NCBI RefSeq assembly: GCF_003600355.1
Contig: NZ_CP032416.1
Span: 1,880,183-1,944,182, forward strand
DNA: 64,000 bases
Direction of reading: 5' to 3'
Source of the DNA: Clostridium fermenticellae
Lineage (GTDB): Bacteria > Bacillota > Clostridia > Clostridiales > Clostridiaceae
Of the stretch, positions 19,510-28,363 are shown one piece after another. A model generated the notes under the pieces. It made no database searches. It was not told where the DNA came from and saw nothing but the letters and a program-made list of their open reading frames with translations. Made by a program: the position numbers and the translations under genes. Numbering within the stretch: position 1 is the stretch's first letter; each line of letters opens with the position of its first letter.

Positions 19510-19675
19510 ATATAAGCACCTCTCTTTTTATACTCAAATGATATTATATAACATTGGCATGCAACTACAGTTAATTATCCATATATTGCATGCCTTATAT
19601 AAAATAAACTTTTATATATTTTAATCTTACCATAGATATCAATTTTAAACAGAAGATTTATCTGTATATTTTGAA

Positions 19676-21865
19676 TTAATCACAAGCAGGATCTGCCGTA
19701 ACATCTATTGTCGTCCCTTTTTTTACCTGTTTTCCTGGTTCAACACTCTGATCTGATACTATACCTTCTCCTTCAAAGTTCGCCTTTAATCCTACACTCT
19801 GAAATACTTCAACAGCCTTCTCCGGACTTAATCCAGTTATATCAGGAACAGCTACTACTTTATTATAGTTTTCTGCGCTTCCTGTGTAAAGTATAATTTT
19901 ATCTCCTTCCTTGACTGTATATCCAGGTTTGGGATTCATATCTACTATATACTCACCATTATTATCAAGTTCAGTGTTTAACTTAGCATCCTTTAATAAT
20001 TTTTGAGCATCTTCCTTCTTCATTCCCCTGACATCAGGAATAACTACATCCTTAAGCATACTTTTCTCTGTTTCTTCCTGAGTTTTATCACCTTTTATAC
20101 CCATATAATTGAATATATCATTGAAAACCAGTTTAGCTGCAGGAGCTGCAGTTTGTGCAGCGTAATAATTGGATGGATCCGGCTCATCTATAGACAGCAA
20201 AACCGTCACTTTTGGATCATTTGCTGGTGCCATTCCAACAAATGAAGATACATATTTCCCGGCTTGATAACCTCCAACCCCGGCTTTTTGTGCAGTTCCC
20301 GTTTTCCCGGCTATATGATATCCCTCTATAAAAGCGTTTTTTCCTCCACCTGCTATAACTACGTTTTCAAGATATCCTCTTAATTCAGCCATCTTACTTG
20401 AATCCAATATTTTTCTACTGTTGTTTCCCGAAACATCAAATGTCTGATCTATCACATTCTCTTTTGTCAAATCATCATAATGAGTTATCTCCTTCATTAC
20501 ATGCGGTGTTATAAGAGTTCCTCCATTTGCTACTGCATTAACCGCAGTTAGATACTGAATTGCCGAAACCGTATTTGCCTGGCCAAACGAAATGGTTGCA
20601 AGATCAATATCAGTTATATTTTGTGTTTTCTTGATTATGCCTTTAGCTTCGCCAGGAAGATCTATACCTGTTTTTTGTCCGAATCCAAATTTCTGTATAT
20701 ATTTATTTAATGTTTCCTTTCCGATCATCTTTCCAAGCTCGGCAAATCCGACATTGCAAGAATTTTTAAGTATATCAGCAAAACTTTGAGTCCCATGTCC
20801 TGAACTCTTCCAGCAATGTATTGTTCTATTGCCTATAATTATGCGTCCATTACATGAAAACTTGGTATTCTGATTTACTATTCCTTCTTCAAGAGCTGTT
20901 GAAGCCGTTATTACTTTAAATATCGAACCCGGTTCAAATGTATCACTAACTGTCCTATTTCTCCACATCTTTTGAAGTTCATCATAAGGTTTTCCTTTAA
21001 TCCACGGATCATTTGGATTATAATCTGGCTTATTTACCATAGCAAGTATTTCACCATTTTTAGGGTTCATTACTATTATACTAACCGCTTTAGCCTTATT
21101 GTCATTCATAGCCTGAGTTGCAATTTTTTCACAAAATCCCTGAATCATTTCATCTATAGTAAGAACTACATTTTTTCCATCTACAGGTTTTGTATAATCC
21201 GAAATCGTATATGGAAGCCCTTCACTCTTCCTGTCTGTTTCAGAAATCCTAACTCCTGGTGTACCAGAAAGTTGCTTATTATAATAAAGCTCAACTCCTG
21301 TAAGCCCATTTCCATCCGAATTAGTATGACCTAAAACCTGAGCCAGGAAATTATTATTAGGATAATATCTTTTAGTATCAGCCGATACTAAAATACCCTT
21401 CAAATTTAAATTTCTAACATTGTCAGCTTGCTCTTTATCTACTCTTCTCTTTAAATTTAAAGAAGCAAGCGGAAGTCCTCCCGGGAGAGTTTTACTTAAT
21501 TTTTTAGATACCTCAGCTTTATCCATAGATAGCGCGGATGCTAGTTCAGATGCGACTTTATCTTGAGACAAATTTTTTTCTTTCATTGTCTGTCTTAAAG
21601 TATTCATATCCAGATCAATTCTATAGACATTTGCACTTACTGCAAGTTCATGTCCATTTCTATCCAATATCTTTCCCCGCTTAGCATCTATTTTTACCTC
21701 GCTTGTCCACTGCGCGATTGCTATTGATTTTAGTTTAGGTGATTGATATACCATTACATATATCATTCTTCCTATGAGACCACACAATAATAATAAAAGA
21801 AAACAAAAGATAACTACCATTCTTTTTCTTACAATAACTTTATCTCTATATTCTCTTTTAGCCAA
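19676..21865 (-). CDS. spoVD: Class B penicillin-binding protein, SpoVD/PBP2-like, with two PASTA domains
   Basis: A transpeptidase that cross-links glycan strands. From the chosen TTG start (GGAGGT seven bases upstream) the 729-residue protein has one membrane anchor (about residues 17-40) and a dimerisation domain. The catalytic motifs are SIFK (S314), SCN (369-371) and KTGT (521-524). Two C-terminal PASTA domains (about 605-665 and 672-729) begin at VVIPDVRGMKKEDAQ and VAVPDITGLSPEKAV. Bacillus SpoVD has one PASTA domain and PBP2B two, so this one protein may serve division, sporulation or both. The only class B PBP in this wall cluster. Confidence 0.93.
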   Translation of the reverse strand: MAKREYRDKVIVRKRMVVIFCFLLLLLCGLIGRMIYVMVYQSPKLKSIAIAQWTSEVKIDAKRGKILDRNGHELAVSANVYRIDLDMNTLRQTMKEKNLSQDKVASELASALSMDKAEVSKKLSKTLPGGLPLASLNLKRRVDKEQADNVRNLNLKGILVSADTKRYYPNNNFLAQVLGHTNSDGNGLTGVELYYNKQLSGTPGVRISETDRKSEGLPYTISDYTKPVDGKNVVLTIDEMIQGFCEKIATQAMNDNKAKAVSIIVMNPKNGEILAMVNKPDYNPNDPWIKGKPYDELQKMWRNRTVSDTFEPGSIFKVITASTALEEGIVNQNTKFSCNGRIIIGNRTIHCWKSSGHGTQSFADILKNSCNVGFAELGKMIGKETLNKYIQKFGFGQKTGIDLPGEAKGIIKKTQNITDIDLATISFGQANTVSAIQYLTAVNAVANGGTLITPHVMKEITHYDDLTKENVIDQTFDVSGNNSRKILDSSKMAELRGYLENVVIAGGGKNAFIEGYHIAGKTGTAQKAGVGGYQAGKYVSSFVGMAPANDPKVTVLLSIDEPDPSNYYAAQTAAPAAKLVFNDIFNYMGIKGDKTQEETEKSMLKDVVIPDVRGMKKEDAQKLLKDAKLNTELDNNGEYIVDMNPKPGYTVKEGDKIILYTGSAENYNKVVAVPDITGLSPEKAVEVFQSVGLKANFEGEGIVSDQSVEPGKQVKKGTTIDVTADPACD

Positions 21866-21913
21866 AAATTTTACCTCCAAAAGCATTGCTTAGATAAAAT
21901 AAATATCTATATA

Positions 21914-22411
21914 CTAATACAAATTTTTCACAAGTTTATTCCATAAATTTTGTCCATTGATTCCTTTAGTTTCTTTTTTAGGTGTTGTATTTATATTTTT
22001 TTTATCTAAATCCATATATACTGCCGACTTCTTATCTGGAAATACCATATGTAACCTATTTACCGCCGTACTCTCTATATATTGAATATTATTATATTGA
22101 ACTAAATTCACCTTTAGTTGTTCATTTTCACTTACCAATTTGTTTATGTTACTATCTATAGCATTTAGCTGCATCTGCATATTATAGATGTTACAGTATC
22201 TACCAATAAGTACTAGACCTACTACAAATATGCATATGATGTTTCTCAATGTTTTAACTTTATTTTTTACTCGTTTCTGCTTTAACTTTTTTCTTTTTAG
22301 TATTTTTTCTTTATTATTTTCTAAATAATCTTTATTATAATCTGGTATTTCTTCTGGCTTTAAAACAGTGTTTCCATGTATGGTATCAGTATCTTTATTC
22401 ACCACTATCAC
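21914..22411 (-). CDS. ftsL: FtsL-like cell-division protein
   Basis: Short bitopic protein (165 residues) with a long basic cytoplasmic part (KILKRKKLKQKRVKNKVK), one membrane segment (about 60-78) and an extracellular leucine-zipper-like coiled coil. Sequence conservation is low in this family, so the call rests on topology and on the position between rsmH and spoVD. The GTG at 22411 has AGAGGTG six bases upstream; an earlier GTG lies inside that site. Confidence 0.82.
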   Translation of the reverse strand: MIVVNKDTDTIHGNTVLKPEEIPDYNKDYLENNKEKILKRKKLKQKRVKNKVKTLRNIICIFVVGLVLIGRYCNIYNMQMQLNAIDSNINKLVSENEQLKVNLVQYNNIQYIESTAVNRLHMVFPDKKSAVYMDLDKKNINTTPKKETKGINGQNLWNKLVKNLY

Positions 22412-22438
22412 TCTATTCACCTCTTATAAATTTTAGAA

Positions 22439-23368
22439 CTAGATTCTTTGAGCCACTCTAAGTTTTGCACTTTTACTTCTTGAATTACTTTCTTTTTCAT
22501 CATTTGATGGTTCAATTGGTTTCTTAGTAATAATTTTAATCAAAGGCTTTTTCCCACATACACATATCGGAAAATCAGGTGGACAAGTACATGGATTTTC
22601 TAATTCTTTAAATTTAACTTTTACCTTCCTATCCTCTAAAGAATGAAATGTTATAATACTAAGTCTTCCGCCTTTATTTAGAAACTTGACACTATCACTA
22701 ATTGCTTTATTTAATATATCAAGTTCTTTATTGACCTCTATTCTTATAGCTTGAAATGTCTTCTTCGCCGGATGTCCTTTTGTCTGAAATTTCTTAGGTA
22801 TTGATTTTTTTATAATCTCTACCAATTCTCCCGTAGTCTTTATAGATTCTTTTTCTCTCTTCTCTATTATCCTTTGAGTTATTCTCCTTGCGAACTTTTC
22901 TTCACCATAATCTTTAATAACATCAAAGAGCCTTTTTTCACTATATGTATTTATTACATCATATGCAGAAAATTTATTATCTCTATTCATCCTCATATCT
23001 AATGGAGCATCCTTCATATAACTGAATCCCCTATCACCTTCATCAAGCTGATAAGAGGATACTCCTAAGTCCATCATAATTCCATCAATCTTTTCTATAT
23101 CAAGTCTATTTAATATTTCATCTATATTGTAAAAGTTATCATGAACATATGTAATATTATTAAATTGCCTTAATCTTTCTGATGCTGCTTTTAATGCACA
23201 GGTATCTTGATCTATTCCTATAAGTTTTCCATCTTCTGAAAGCCTTTTAGCTATTTCATATGAATGACCTCCTCCTCCAATAGTACAATCAACGTATATA
23301 CCATTTTTATTTATATTAAGTGATTCTATAGTTTCTTCCAACAATACTGGTACATGTTTAAATTTCAT
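22439..23368 (-). CDS. rsmH: 16S rRNA (cytosine-N4) methyltransferase RsmH
   Basis: RsmH methylates N4 of C1402 in 16S rRNA using SAM. The 309-residue protein has [13 protein letters not shown], the SAM-binding loop [11 protein letters not shown], the motif [11 protein letters not shown] and the C-terminal [10 protein letters not shown]. Formerly mraW. It follows mraZ by 14 bp at the head of the division and wall cluster. Confidence 0.97.
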   Translation of the reverse strand: MKFKHVPVLLEETIESLNINKNGIYVDCTIGGGGHSYEIAKRLSEDGKLIGIDQDTCALKAASERLRQFNNITYVHDNFYNIDEILNRLDIEKIDGIMMDLGVSSYQLDEGDRGFSYMKDAPLDMRMNRDNKFSAYDVINTYSEKRLFDVIKDYGEEKFARRITQRIIEKREKESIKTTGELVEIIKKSIPKKFQTKGHPAKKTFQAIRIEVNKELDILNKAISDSVKFLNKGGRLSIITFHSLEDRKVKVKFKELENPCTCPPDFPICVCGKKPLIKIITKKPIEPSNDEKESNSRSKSAKLRVAQRI

Positions 23369-23382
23369 AATTTCCTCCCAAA

Positions 23383-23811
23383 CTATATTCCAAGCTTACT
23401 CATCTGTTCTGCTAATTCATCAAAATCTATATTAGAATCATTATATTGCTTCCATTTTTCCTTGCTCCATATTTCAACCCTGCTTGATACACCTATACTT
23501 ACTACTTCTTTTTTAATAACTGCATAATCAAGTAAATTTTGTGGTATTACTATTCTGCTCTGTTTATCCATTTCAAGTTCATTCGCTCCTGAAAAAAAGA
23601 ATCTTACAAATGCTCTCGCATTTTTATTAGTAAGAGGAAGAGTTTTTAACTTGAGTTCTAAATTTTCCCACTCATTCAAGGTATAAGCATACAAGCATCC
23701 ATCTAATCCTTTGGTTAATATAAATTTGCTTCCAAGTCCCTCTCTGAATTTAACCGGAACTATCATTCTCTTTTTACTGTCTAGTGCATGCTCATATTCT
23801 CCTATAAACAT
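23383..23811 (-). CDS. mraZ: MraZ transcriptional regulator
   Basis: MraZ forms a ring of two AbrB-like domains per subunit and represses its own operon. The 142-residue protein has both DxxxR-type repeats: [17 protein letters not shown] and [18 protein letters not shown]-like ([16 protein letters not shown]). I start it at the ATG at 23811 behind AGGAG; the longer frame runs through the operator. Three MraZ boxes with 10-bp spacing lie immediately upstream. Confidence 0.95.
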   Translation of the reverse strand: MFIGEYEHALDSKKRMIVPVKFREGLGSKFILTKGLDGCLYAYTLNEWENLELKLKTLPLTNKNARAFVRFFFSGANELEMDKQSRIVIPQNLLDYAVIKKEVVSIGVSSRVEIWSKEKWKQYNDSNIDFDELAEQMSKLGI

Positions 23812-23838
23812 ATTTAAAACTCCTATTGTTATTTTGCT

Positions 23839-23865
23839 CCACTTTACTCCACTTTTAACCACTAG
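23839..23865 (-). promoter_or_regulatory. MraZ operator: three boxes at 10-bp period
   Basis: On the minus strand three heptamers, CTAGTGG, AAAGTGG and AAAGTGG, are each separated by three bases (TTA, AGT). This matches the AAAGTG(T/G) boxes with 3-base spacers described, as I recall, for Mycoplasma MraZ. They lie between a likely promoter and the mraZ start. Confidence 0.75.
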
Positions 23866-24014
23866 ATTTACATATTCTATTTTAACATAAAAATTCCTTC
23901 TTTATGTTAATACTTTTTAAAATTTTATTTAAGCATATTAAATTATCGTATCTTGTCGATAAAGTTTTAGTATATAATTTACAATTGTTATATATTTTTA
24001 GAATATATCGTATA

Positions 24015-24043
24015 TTGAAATTACTAGTCGCCTAGAGTATAAT
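24015..24043 (+). promoter_or_regulatory. Sigma-A promoter of ychF
   Basis: TTGAAA (24015-24020) and TATAAT (24038-24043) are separated by exactly 17 bp, 59 bp before the ychF start codon. Confidence 0.75.
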
Positions 24044-24101
24044 TTAATAGAACTTTTAATAAATTTTGCTTTAATTTTGCAAAAGAAAGGAATGTACATA
24101 T

Positions 24102-25199
24102 ATGAAACTTGGAATAGTAGGATTACCTAATGTAGGTAAAAGTACTTTATTTAACGCTATAACCAAAGCAGGAGCCGAATCTGCAAACTATCCATTTTGC
24201 ACAATAGAGCCAAATGTTGGGGTAGTAAGCGTGCCAGATAATAGATTAGATGTATTAGAAAAAATGTATAATCCGAAAAAGAAGATATATACATCAATAG
24301 AATTTTACGACATAGCTGGTTTGGTTAAAGGAGCAAGCAAAGGTGAAGGCCTTGGAAATAAGTTTTTATCACACATAAGAGAAGTTGAAGCGATAGTACA
24401 TGTGGTTAGATGCTTTGAAGATCCAAACATAGTCCATGTTGATGGTTCAATAGATCCTATTCGTGACATTGAAACTATAAATCTTGAACTTATATTCTCG
24501 GATATCGAAGTAATGGACAGAAAAATTGAAAAAATAGCCAAACTCGCCCACGGTGGAATCAAGGAAGCAAAATTTGAATACGAATTAATGTTAAAAATCA
24601 AAAAACATTTAGAAGATGGTAAACCCGTAAGAACACTTGATCTTAGTGAGGACGAAGATGAACTCGTAAAAGGATATTTCTTACTCACAACCAAGCCTGT
24701 ATTATATGTAGCCAATATATCAGAAGACGACTTAATATCAGGAAATACTGAAAATGATTTCGTAAAGAGAGTAAGAGAATTTGCAAAAATAGAAAATTCT
24801 GAAGTAATTGTCATCTCCGCAAAAATAGAAGAAGAACTTTCTTCGCTAGATGATGATGAAAAACAAGAAATGCTTGAAGACTATGGGCTTAAAGAAGCCG
24901 GTCTCAATAAACTTATAAATTCAAGTTATAAACTTCTAGGTCTTATGAGCTTCATCACTGTTGGATCAGATGAGGTAAGAGCTTGGACTATTAAGAAAGG
25001 TACTAAAGCGCCAAAAGCAGCTGGTAAAGTACATACTGATATAGAAAAAGGCTTTATTCGCGCAGAAATAATATCATATGATAAATTAATAGAATGTGGA
25101 TCTGAAGCAGCAGCAAAAGAAAAGGGATTTTATAGGCTTGAAGGCAAAGATTATATAATGCAGGATGGAGACATTTCACACTTTAGATTTAATGTGTAA
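24102..25199 (+). CDS. ychF: YchF, ribosome-binding ATPase of the Obg family
   Basis: The 365-residue P-loop protein has GLPNVGKSTLFNAIT, the G3 motif DIAGLVKGASKGEGLGNKFL, and a changed G4 motif (VANISEDD in place of NKxD), the hallmark of ATP rather than GTP preference. A coiled-coil insertion is at about 120-200, and a C-terminal TGS domain includes RAWTIKKGTKAPKAAG. In other bacteria YchF affects translation initiation and stress tolerance. Monocistronic, with its own promoter and terminator. Confidence 0.97.
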   Translation: MKLGIVGLPNVGKSTLFNAITKAGAESANYPFCTIEPNVGVVSVPDNRLDVLEKMYNPKKKIYTSIEFYDIAGLVKGASKGEGLGNKFLSHIREVEAIVHVVRCFEDPNIVHVDGSIDPIRDIETINLELIFSDIEVMDRKIEKIAKLAHGGIKEAKFEYELMLKIKKHLEDGKPVRTLDLSEDEDELVKGYFLLTTKPVLYVANISEDDLISGNTENDFVKRVREFAKIENSEVIVISAKIEEELSSLDDDEKQEMLEDYGLKEAGLNKLINSSYKLLGLMSFITVGSDEVRAWTIKKGTKAPKAAGKVHTDIEKGFIRAEIISYDKLIECGSEAAAKEKGFYRLEGKDYIMQDGDISHFRFNV

Positions 25200-25214
25200 T
25201 TTCTAGTTTAACCA

Positions 25215-25243
25215 AGAGTCAAATATATATAATATTTGACTCT
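25215..25243 (+). terminator. Terminator after ychF
   Basis: A 12-bp stem (AGAGTCAAATAT / ATATTTGACTCT) is followed by GATTTATTTT on the plus strand. It may also stop the convergent Lon-like gene. Confidence 0.75.
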
Positions 25244-25289
25244 GATTTATTTTCAAACCAAATTACCGCACCAAATTACAATTATGTCC

Positions 25290-27593
25290 TTAATTTCTAA
25301 CCGTTCCCTGTTTTTTCGAATATTTCTTAAGTTCCTTCTTGCTTTCGCGAATTACAGTATCGTAATCTCTGTCCATAAGAACTTCAACTGCATCTTTTAA
25401 ATTTGACATAGTATAGATATGAAATCTTCCTCTGGCTATTTCTCTTTCAACATCACTTTTCAAAACCAAATTATCTATATTTGATTCAGGAATCAAAACT
25501 CCTTTCCCATCAATACCTCGTAAAACTTTACATATATTGAAGAATCCCTCTATTTTTTGATTTACTCCTCCTATAGCTTGAATTTCACCGAGCTGATTTA
25601 TAGATCCTGTAACAGCTATATTTTGGTTTATTCCAAATTTGTTCAATGCAGAAATTATAGATATTATTTCTGCAACAGAAGCACTATCTCCATCAACTTT
25701 TCCATAAACCTGTTCAAAACTAAGATGGAAATCTACAGGTATCTTTTCATATCCACCTATAAGAAAATTAAGATATCCTTTCAATATATTTATGGCCTTA
25801 CTATGAATATCTCCACTTAAATTTGCATCTCTCTGGACATCAATTATATTTCCATCTCCCTTGTAACATGAACATGTTATTCTTATAGGTCTTCCAAAGG
25901 TTACATAACCTGTATCGATTATAGAAAGACCATTGATCTGACCTGCTACCTTGCCTTCAACATTTATTAATATCTTTTTCTCCTTATAGTTTTCATATAC
26001 CTGTTCTTCTATTAATTCATTCTTGTATGCTACATCTATTATATCCTTTCTCTCTATTTTTTCTCTATTACTTTTAAATGATCTATTGTTTGCAAGTATG
26101 AGCAAATTCCCTATTTCACAACCACTCATATAAATCTTGTTTCTATCTTCCGCCTTTCTGGATAAATACTTAGCAAGTTCCTTTATAGCTCCATCCGTAA
26201 GTGTATTAATATTATTATCCTTACATATATTATAAGTTTTAGCTATGAAACATTTTTTGGTTTCATCATCTATATTTAAAACCTTTCTTCTCTCGGCTCT
26301 TATTTTAAATATTTTTCTAAAATCCTCATCATATGAATAAAGTAAATCATAGGTTCTATAATCACCTATTAATATTACAGTTTCATTAAAACTTATTGAC
26401 TCAGGCTTTAACCCATTTAAGGACAATAATTCAAGATAACCTCTATTGTAATTTAAGTCCACCTTCCCACTTAAAAAGGTTTTTTTCAAATAATAATAGG
26501 CATTTACATTATTTAAGAGACTACTTGCTCTTATAATAAGACATCCTCCATTAGCCTTTAAGAATGACCCTGCTTTTATTAAATTCACATTTGTAATATA
26601 AGTTCCATTTTTATTTTCATATTCTATACTTCCTATCAGATTACCTATACTTGGATCATCTTCAAATATTACAGGTGGAAAGCTTGTTTGACTATTATCA
26701 ACAAGTATGTTTATCACATATTTGCCTATAATCTTATTTATAATTTCCTTGTCGTCATCATAACTTATCGAATATATATTTTTTATATTTTCCTCTATAT
26801 CACTGCACATGTCATTTAAATATTCTATAACATCATATTCTTCAACAAATTCATTATTATAATTTGATTTTATATCTATAGTTTTATCCTTATAATACTT
26901 ATTTAATATATTCTTTATCTTATCAATTTCAGATACTTCCATTTCCTTTAATTCATTTAATATATTGTGTGCACTATCTTTTAATTTGCTTATTTTGTCA
27001 AGTATATATTCTTTTTCATCTTTCTCAAGTGCACTATATTCTTTTTCACTCATCATAGATCCATCTTCTTTTACAGGAACAAAAGTAAATCCAGTCACAG
27101 TTGATTTCATCACAAATCCATAGGCTTTAGAGATTTTTAAAAGCTCATCTATAAGATCATTTTTTCTTTTATCAAGTTTATCAAGTATATCTTCCTTTTC
27201 TTTTACCGAAGTATTATTGTAGAATTCATAAGTACTATCAAAATACAAATTCTTTATATCTTCAACTGTCTTTTCTAATACTTTTCCTTTACCGCCCGGC
27301 AGTGATAAAACTTTAGGATGTTTCTCGTCTTTACATATGACATAACATATATCTTTAGGTTTACCCTTATGCTTCAAATTGTCTTTTACAAACTTCTTAA
27401 TTTTATTAAGATCACCTTCAGAGAATTCATCTATAAGATAAACATTATACCCATCCTTATCTATTTCTAACGCTGTTTTTATCTTTTTATATACATCGTA
27501 ATACTCAGGAGTATCATTAATCCGTCCTCTAATATTTATATTATCAAATTTGAAATCATAAATAACTTTTCGAGGATCTAATTCTCTACTCAT
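25290..27593 (-). CDS. Lon-like serine protease (LonB/AAA_32 type) with degenerate nucleotide site
   Basis: The C-terminal S16 protease domain is complete: Ser637 in VDGDSASVAE and Lys680 in GGVNQKIEGF form the Ser-Lys dyad. The preceding region resembles the AAA_32 and LonB-like ATPase parts, for example FLKANGGCLIIRASSLL, where the Walker B acidic residues are missing. At the N-terminus the place of a Walker A loop reads GYNVYLIDEFSEGD, with no GxxxxGK(S/T). The 767-residue protein may therefore work without ATP or with altered nucleotide use (inference). Substrate unknown. Monocistronic, start behind AAAGGAGGATGATAT. Confidence 0.88.
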   Translation of the reverse strand: MSRELDPRKVIYDFKFDNINIRGRINDTPEYYDVYKKIKTALEIDKDGYNVYLIDEFSEGDLNKIKKFVKDNLKHKGKPKDICYVICKDEKHPKVLSLPGGKGKVLEKTVEDIKNLYFDSTYEFYNNTSVKEKEDILDKLDKRKNDLIDELLKISKAYGFVMKSTVTGFTFVPVKEDGSMMSEKEYSALEKDEKEYILDKISKLKDSAHNILNELKEMEVSEIDKIKNILNKYYKDKTIDIKSNYNNEFVEEYDVIEYLNDMCSDIEENIKNIYSISYDDDKEIINKIIGKYVINILVDNSQTSFPPVIFEDDPSIGNLIGSIEYENKNGTYITNVNLIKAGSFLKANGGCLIIRASSLLNNVNAYYYLKKTFLSGKVDLNYNRGYLELLSLNGLKPESISFNETVILIGDYRTYDLLYSYDEDFRKIFKIRAERRKVLNIDDETKKCFIAKTYNICKDNNINTLTDGAIKELAKYLSRKAEDRNKIYMSGCEIGNLLILANNRSFKSNREKIERKDIIDVAYKNELIEEQVYENYKEKKILINVEGKVAGQINGLSIIDTGYVTFGRPIRITCSCYKGDGNIIDVQRDANLSGDIHSKAINILKGYLNFLIGGYEKIPVDFHLSFEQVYGKVDGDSASVAEIISIISALNKFGINQNIAVTGSINQLGEIQAIGGVNQKIEGFFNICKVLRGIDGKGVLIPESNIDNLVLKSDVEREIARGRFHIYTMSNLKDAVEVLMDRDYDTVIRESKKELKKYSKKQGTVRN

Positions 27594-27789
27594 ATATCAT
27601 CCTCCTTTCACTGCTTACTATAATAATATTCGTAAAAACAATTTTTAGGAACAATTTTTTAAATATACTTGCAGTCTGGAACATAATTTTATAGAGTATC
27701 TATTAATAAATTTCGGGAAAGATATTTATTAATATTGATAAATTAATAAATGCTAAAATTTACTTAAACAATCTATATTGGTTAACATA

Positions 27790-27818
27790 TTTTAAAAAAA
27801 CTAATACTATGCTATAAT
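27790..27818 (+). promoter_or_regulatory. Extended -10 promoter in the 27594-27896 gap
   Basis: TGCTATAAT (27810-27818) is an extended -10 element; the matching -35 (TTTTAA, 27790-27795) is poor. It lies 79 bp before the small basic protein gene. The remainder of this 303-bp gap is AT-rich and I see nothing else in it. Confidence 0.6.
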
Positions 27819-27896
27819 ATACTTAAATTTTCTTCATGGAAAATATGCTAAAATCACAGCATTTCTTATAAATATTAACGAAAAGGAGTTATACAC

Positions 27897-28304
27897 ATGA
27901 GTTTTAAAGAAAAAATTTCGCAATATTATACTAAATCCTATTTAAAAAAATACGGGGATAGACTTACTCAGGTTCAAGGTACTGTTGTATCCGTAAAAAT
28001 AACCAGAAAAACTATCTTGTGGATATTCAATAAATTAAATGTAACCTTACTCGTAAGACCTGAGAGAAGCAAAACCATAGTTAAGTGTTCTTATGTACGA
28101 AAAAAGTGGTTTAAAAAACCAAACTTTATTACTATAAATCAGGGTAACCTAGTATTAGCTCAAGGTCTTAAAGGAAAAAGAGGAAAAGAGAATAGAGAAC
28201 AAATTGAACTTATAAACGTAAGAAATATGACAACTAAAAAGGATCTAGTTCCTATGGAAGGAAAACAACCAAAGGTTAGAAGAATCCAACAAAGAATAAA
28301 ATAA
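27897..28304 (+). CDS. Small basic protein of unknown function
   Basis: I do not recognise the family. The 135-residue product is strongly basic (many Lys/Arg, notably VRKKWFKKPN, KGKRGKENR and the C-terminal RRIQQRIK). It looks predominantly beta (VQGTVVSVKITRKTILWIFNKLNVTLLVRP), so an OB- or SH3-like nucleic-acid-binding fold is possible; this is inference. It has no signal peptide or membrane segment. It has its own promoter, a good ribosome site (AAAGGAG) and a terminator, so it is a genuine single gene. Confidence 0.75.
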   Translation: MSFKEKISQYYTKSYLKKYGDRLTQVQGTVVSVKITRKTILWIFNKLNVTLLVRPERSKTIVKCSYVRKKWFKKPNFITINQGNLVLAQGLKGKRGKENREQIELINVRNMTTKKDLVPMEGKQPKVRRIQQRIK

Positions 28305-28306
28305 TA

Positions 28307-28347
28307 TAAAATAAAGGTTTGATATAAAAAATCAAACCTTTATTTTA
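28307..28347. terminator. Bidirectional terminator
   Basis: A perfect 17-bp stem (TAAAATAAAGGTTTGAT and its inverse) lies between the convergent basic-protein gene and P-type ATPase gene. Confidence 0.9.
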
Positions 28348-28363
28348 TATTGTGACCTCATAA

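Noticed and set aside
19550-19575. TTGGCATGCAACTACA as a second sigma-54 promoter
   Set aside because: GC is not found 10 bp after GG, and no activator gene or suitable operon lies there.
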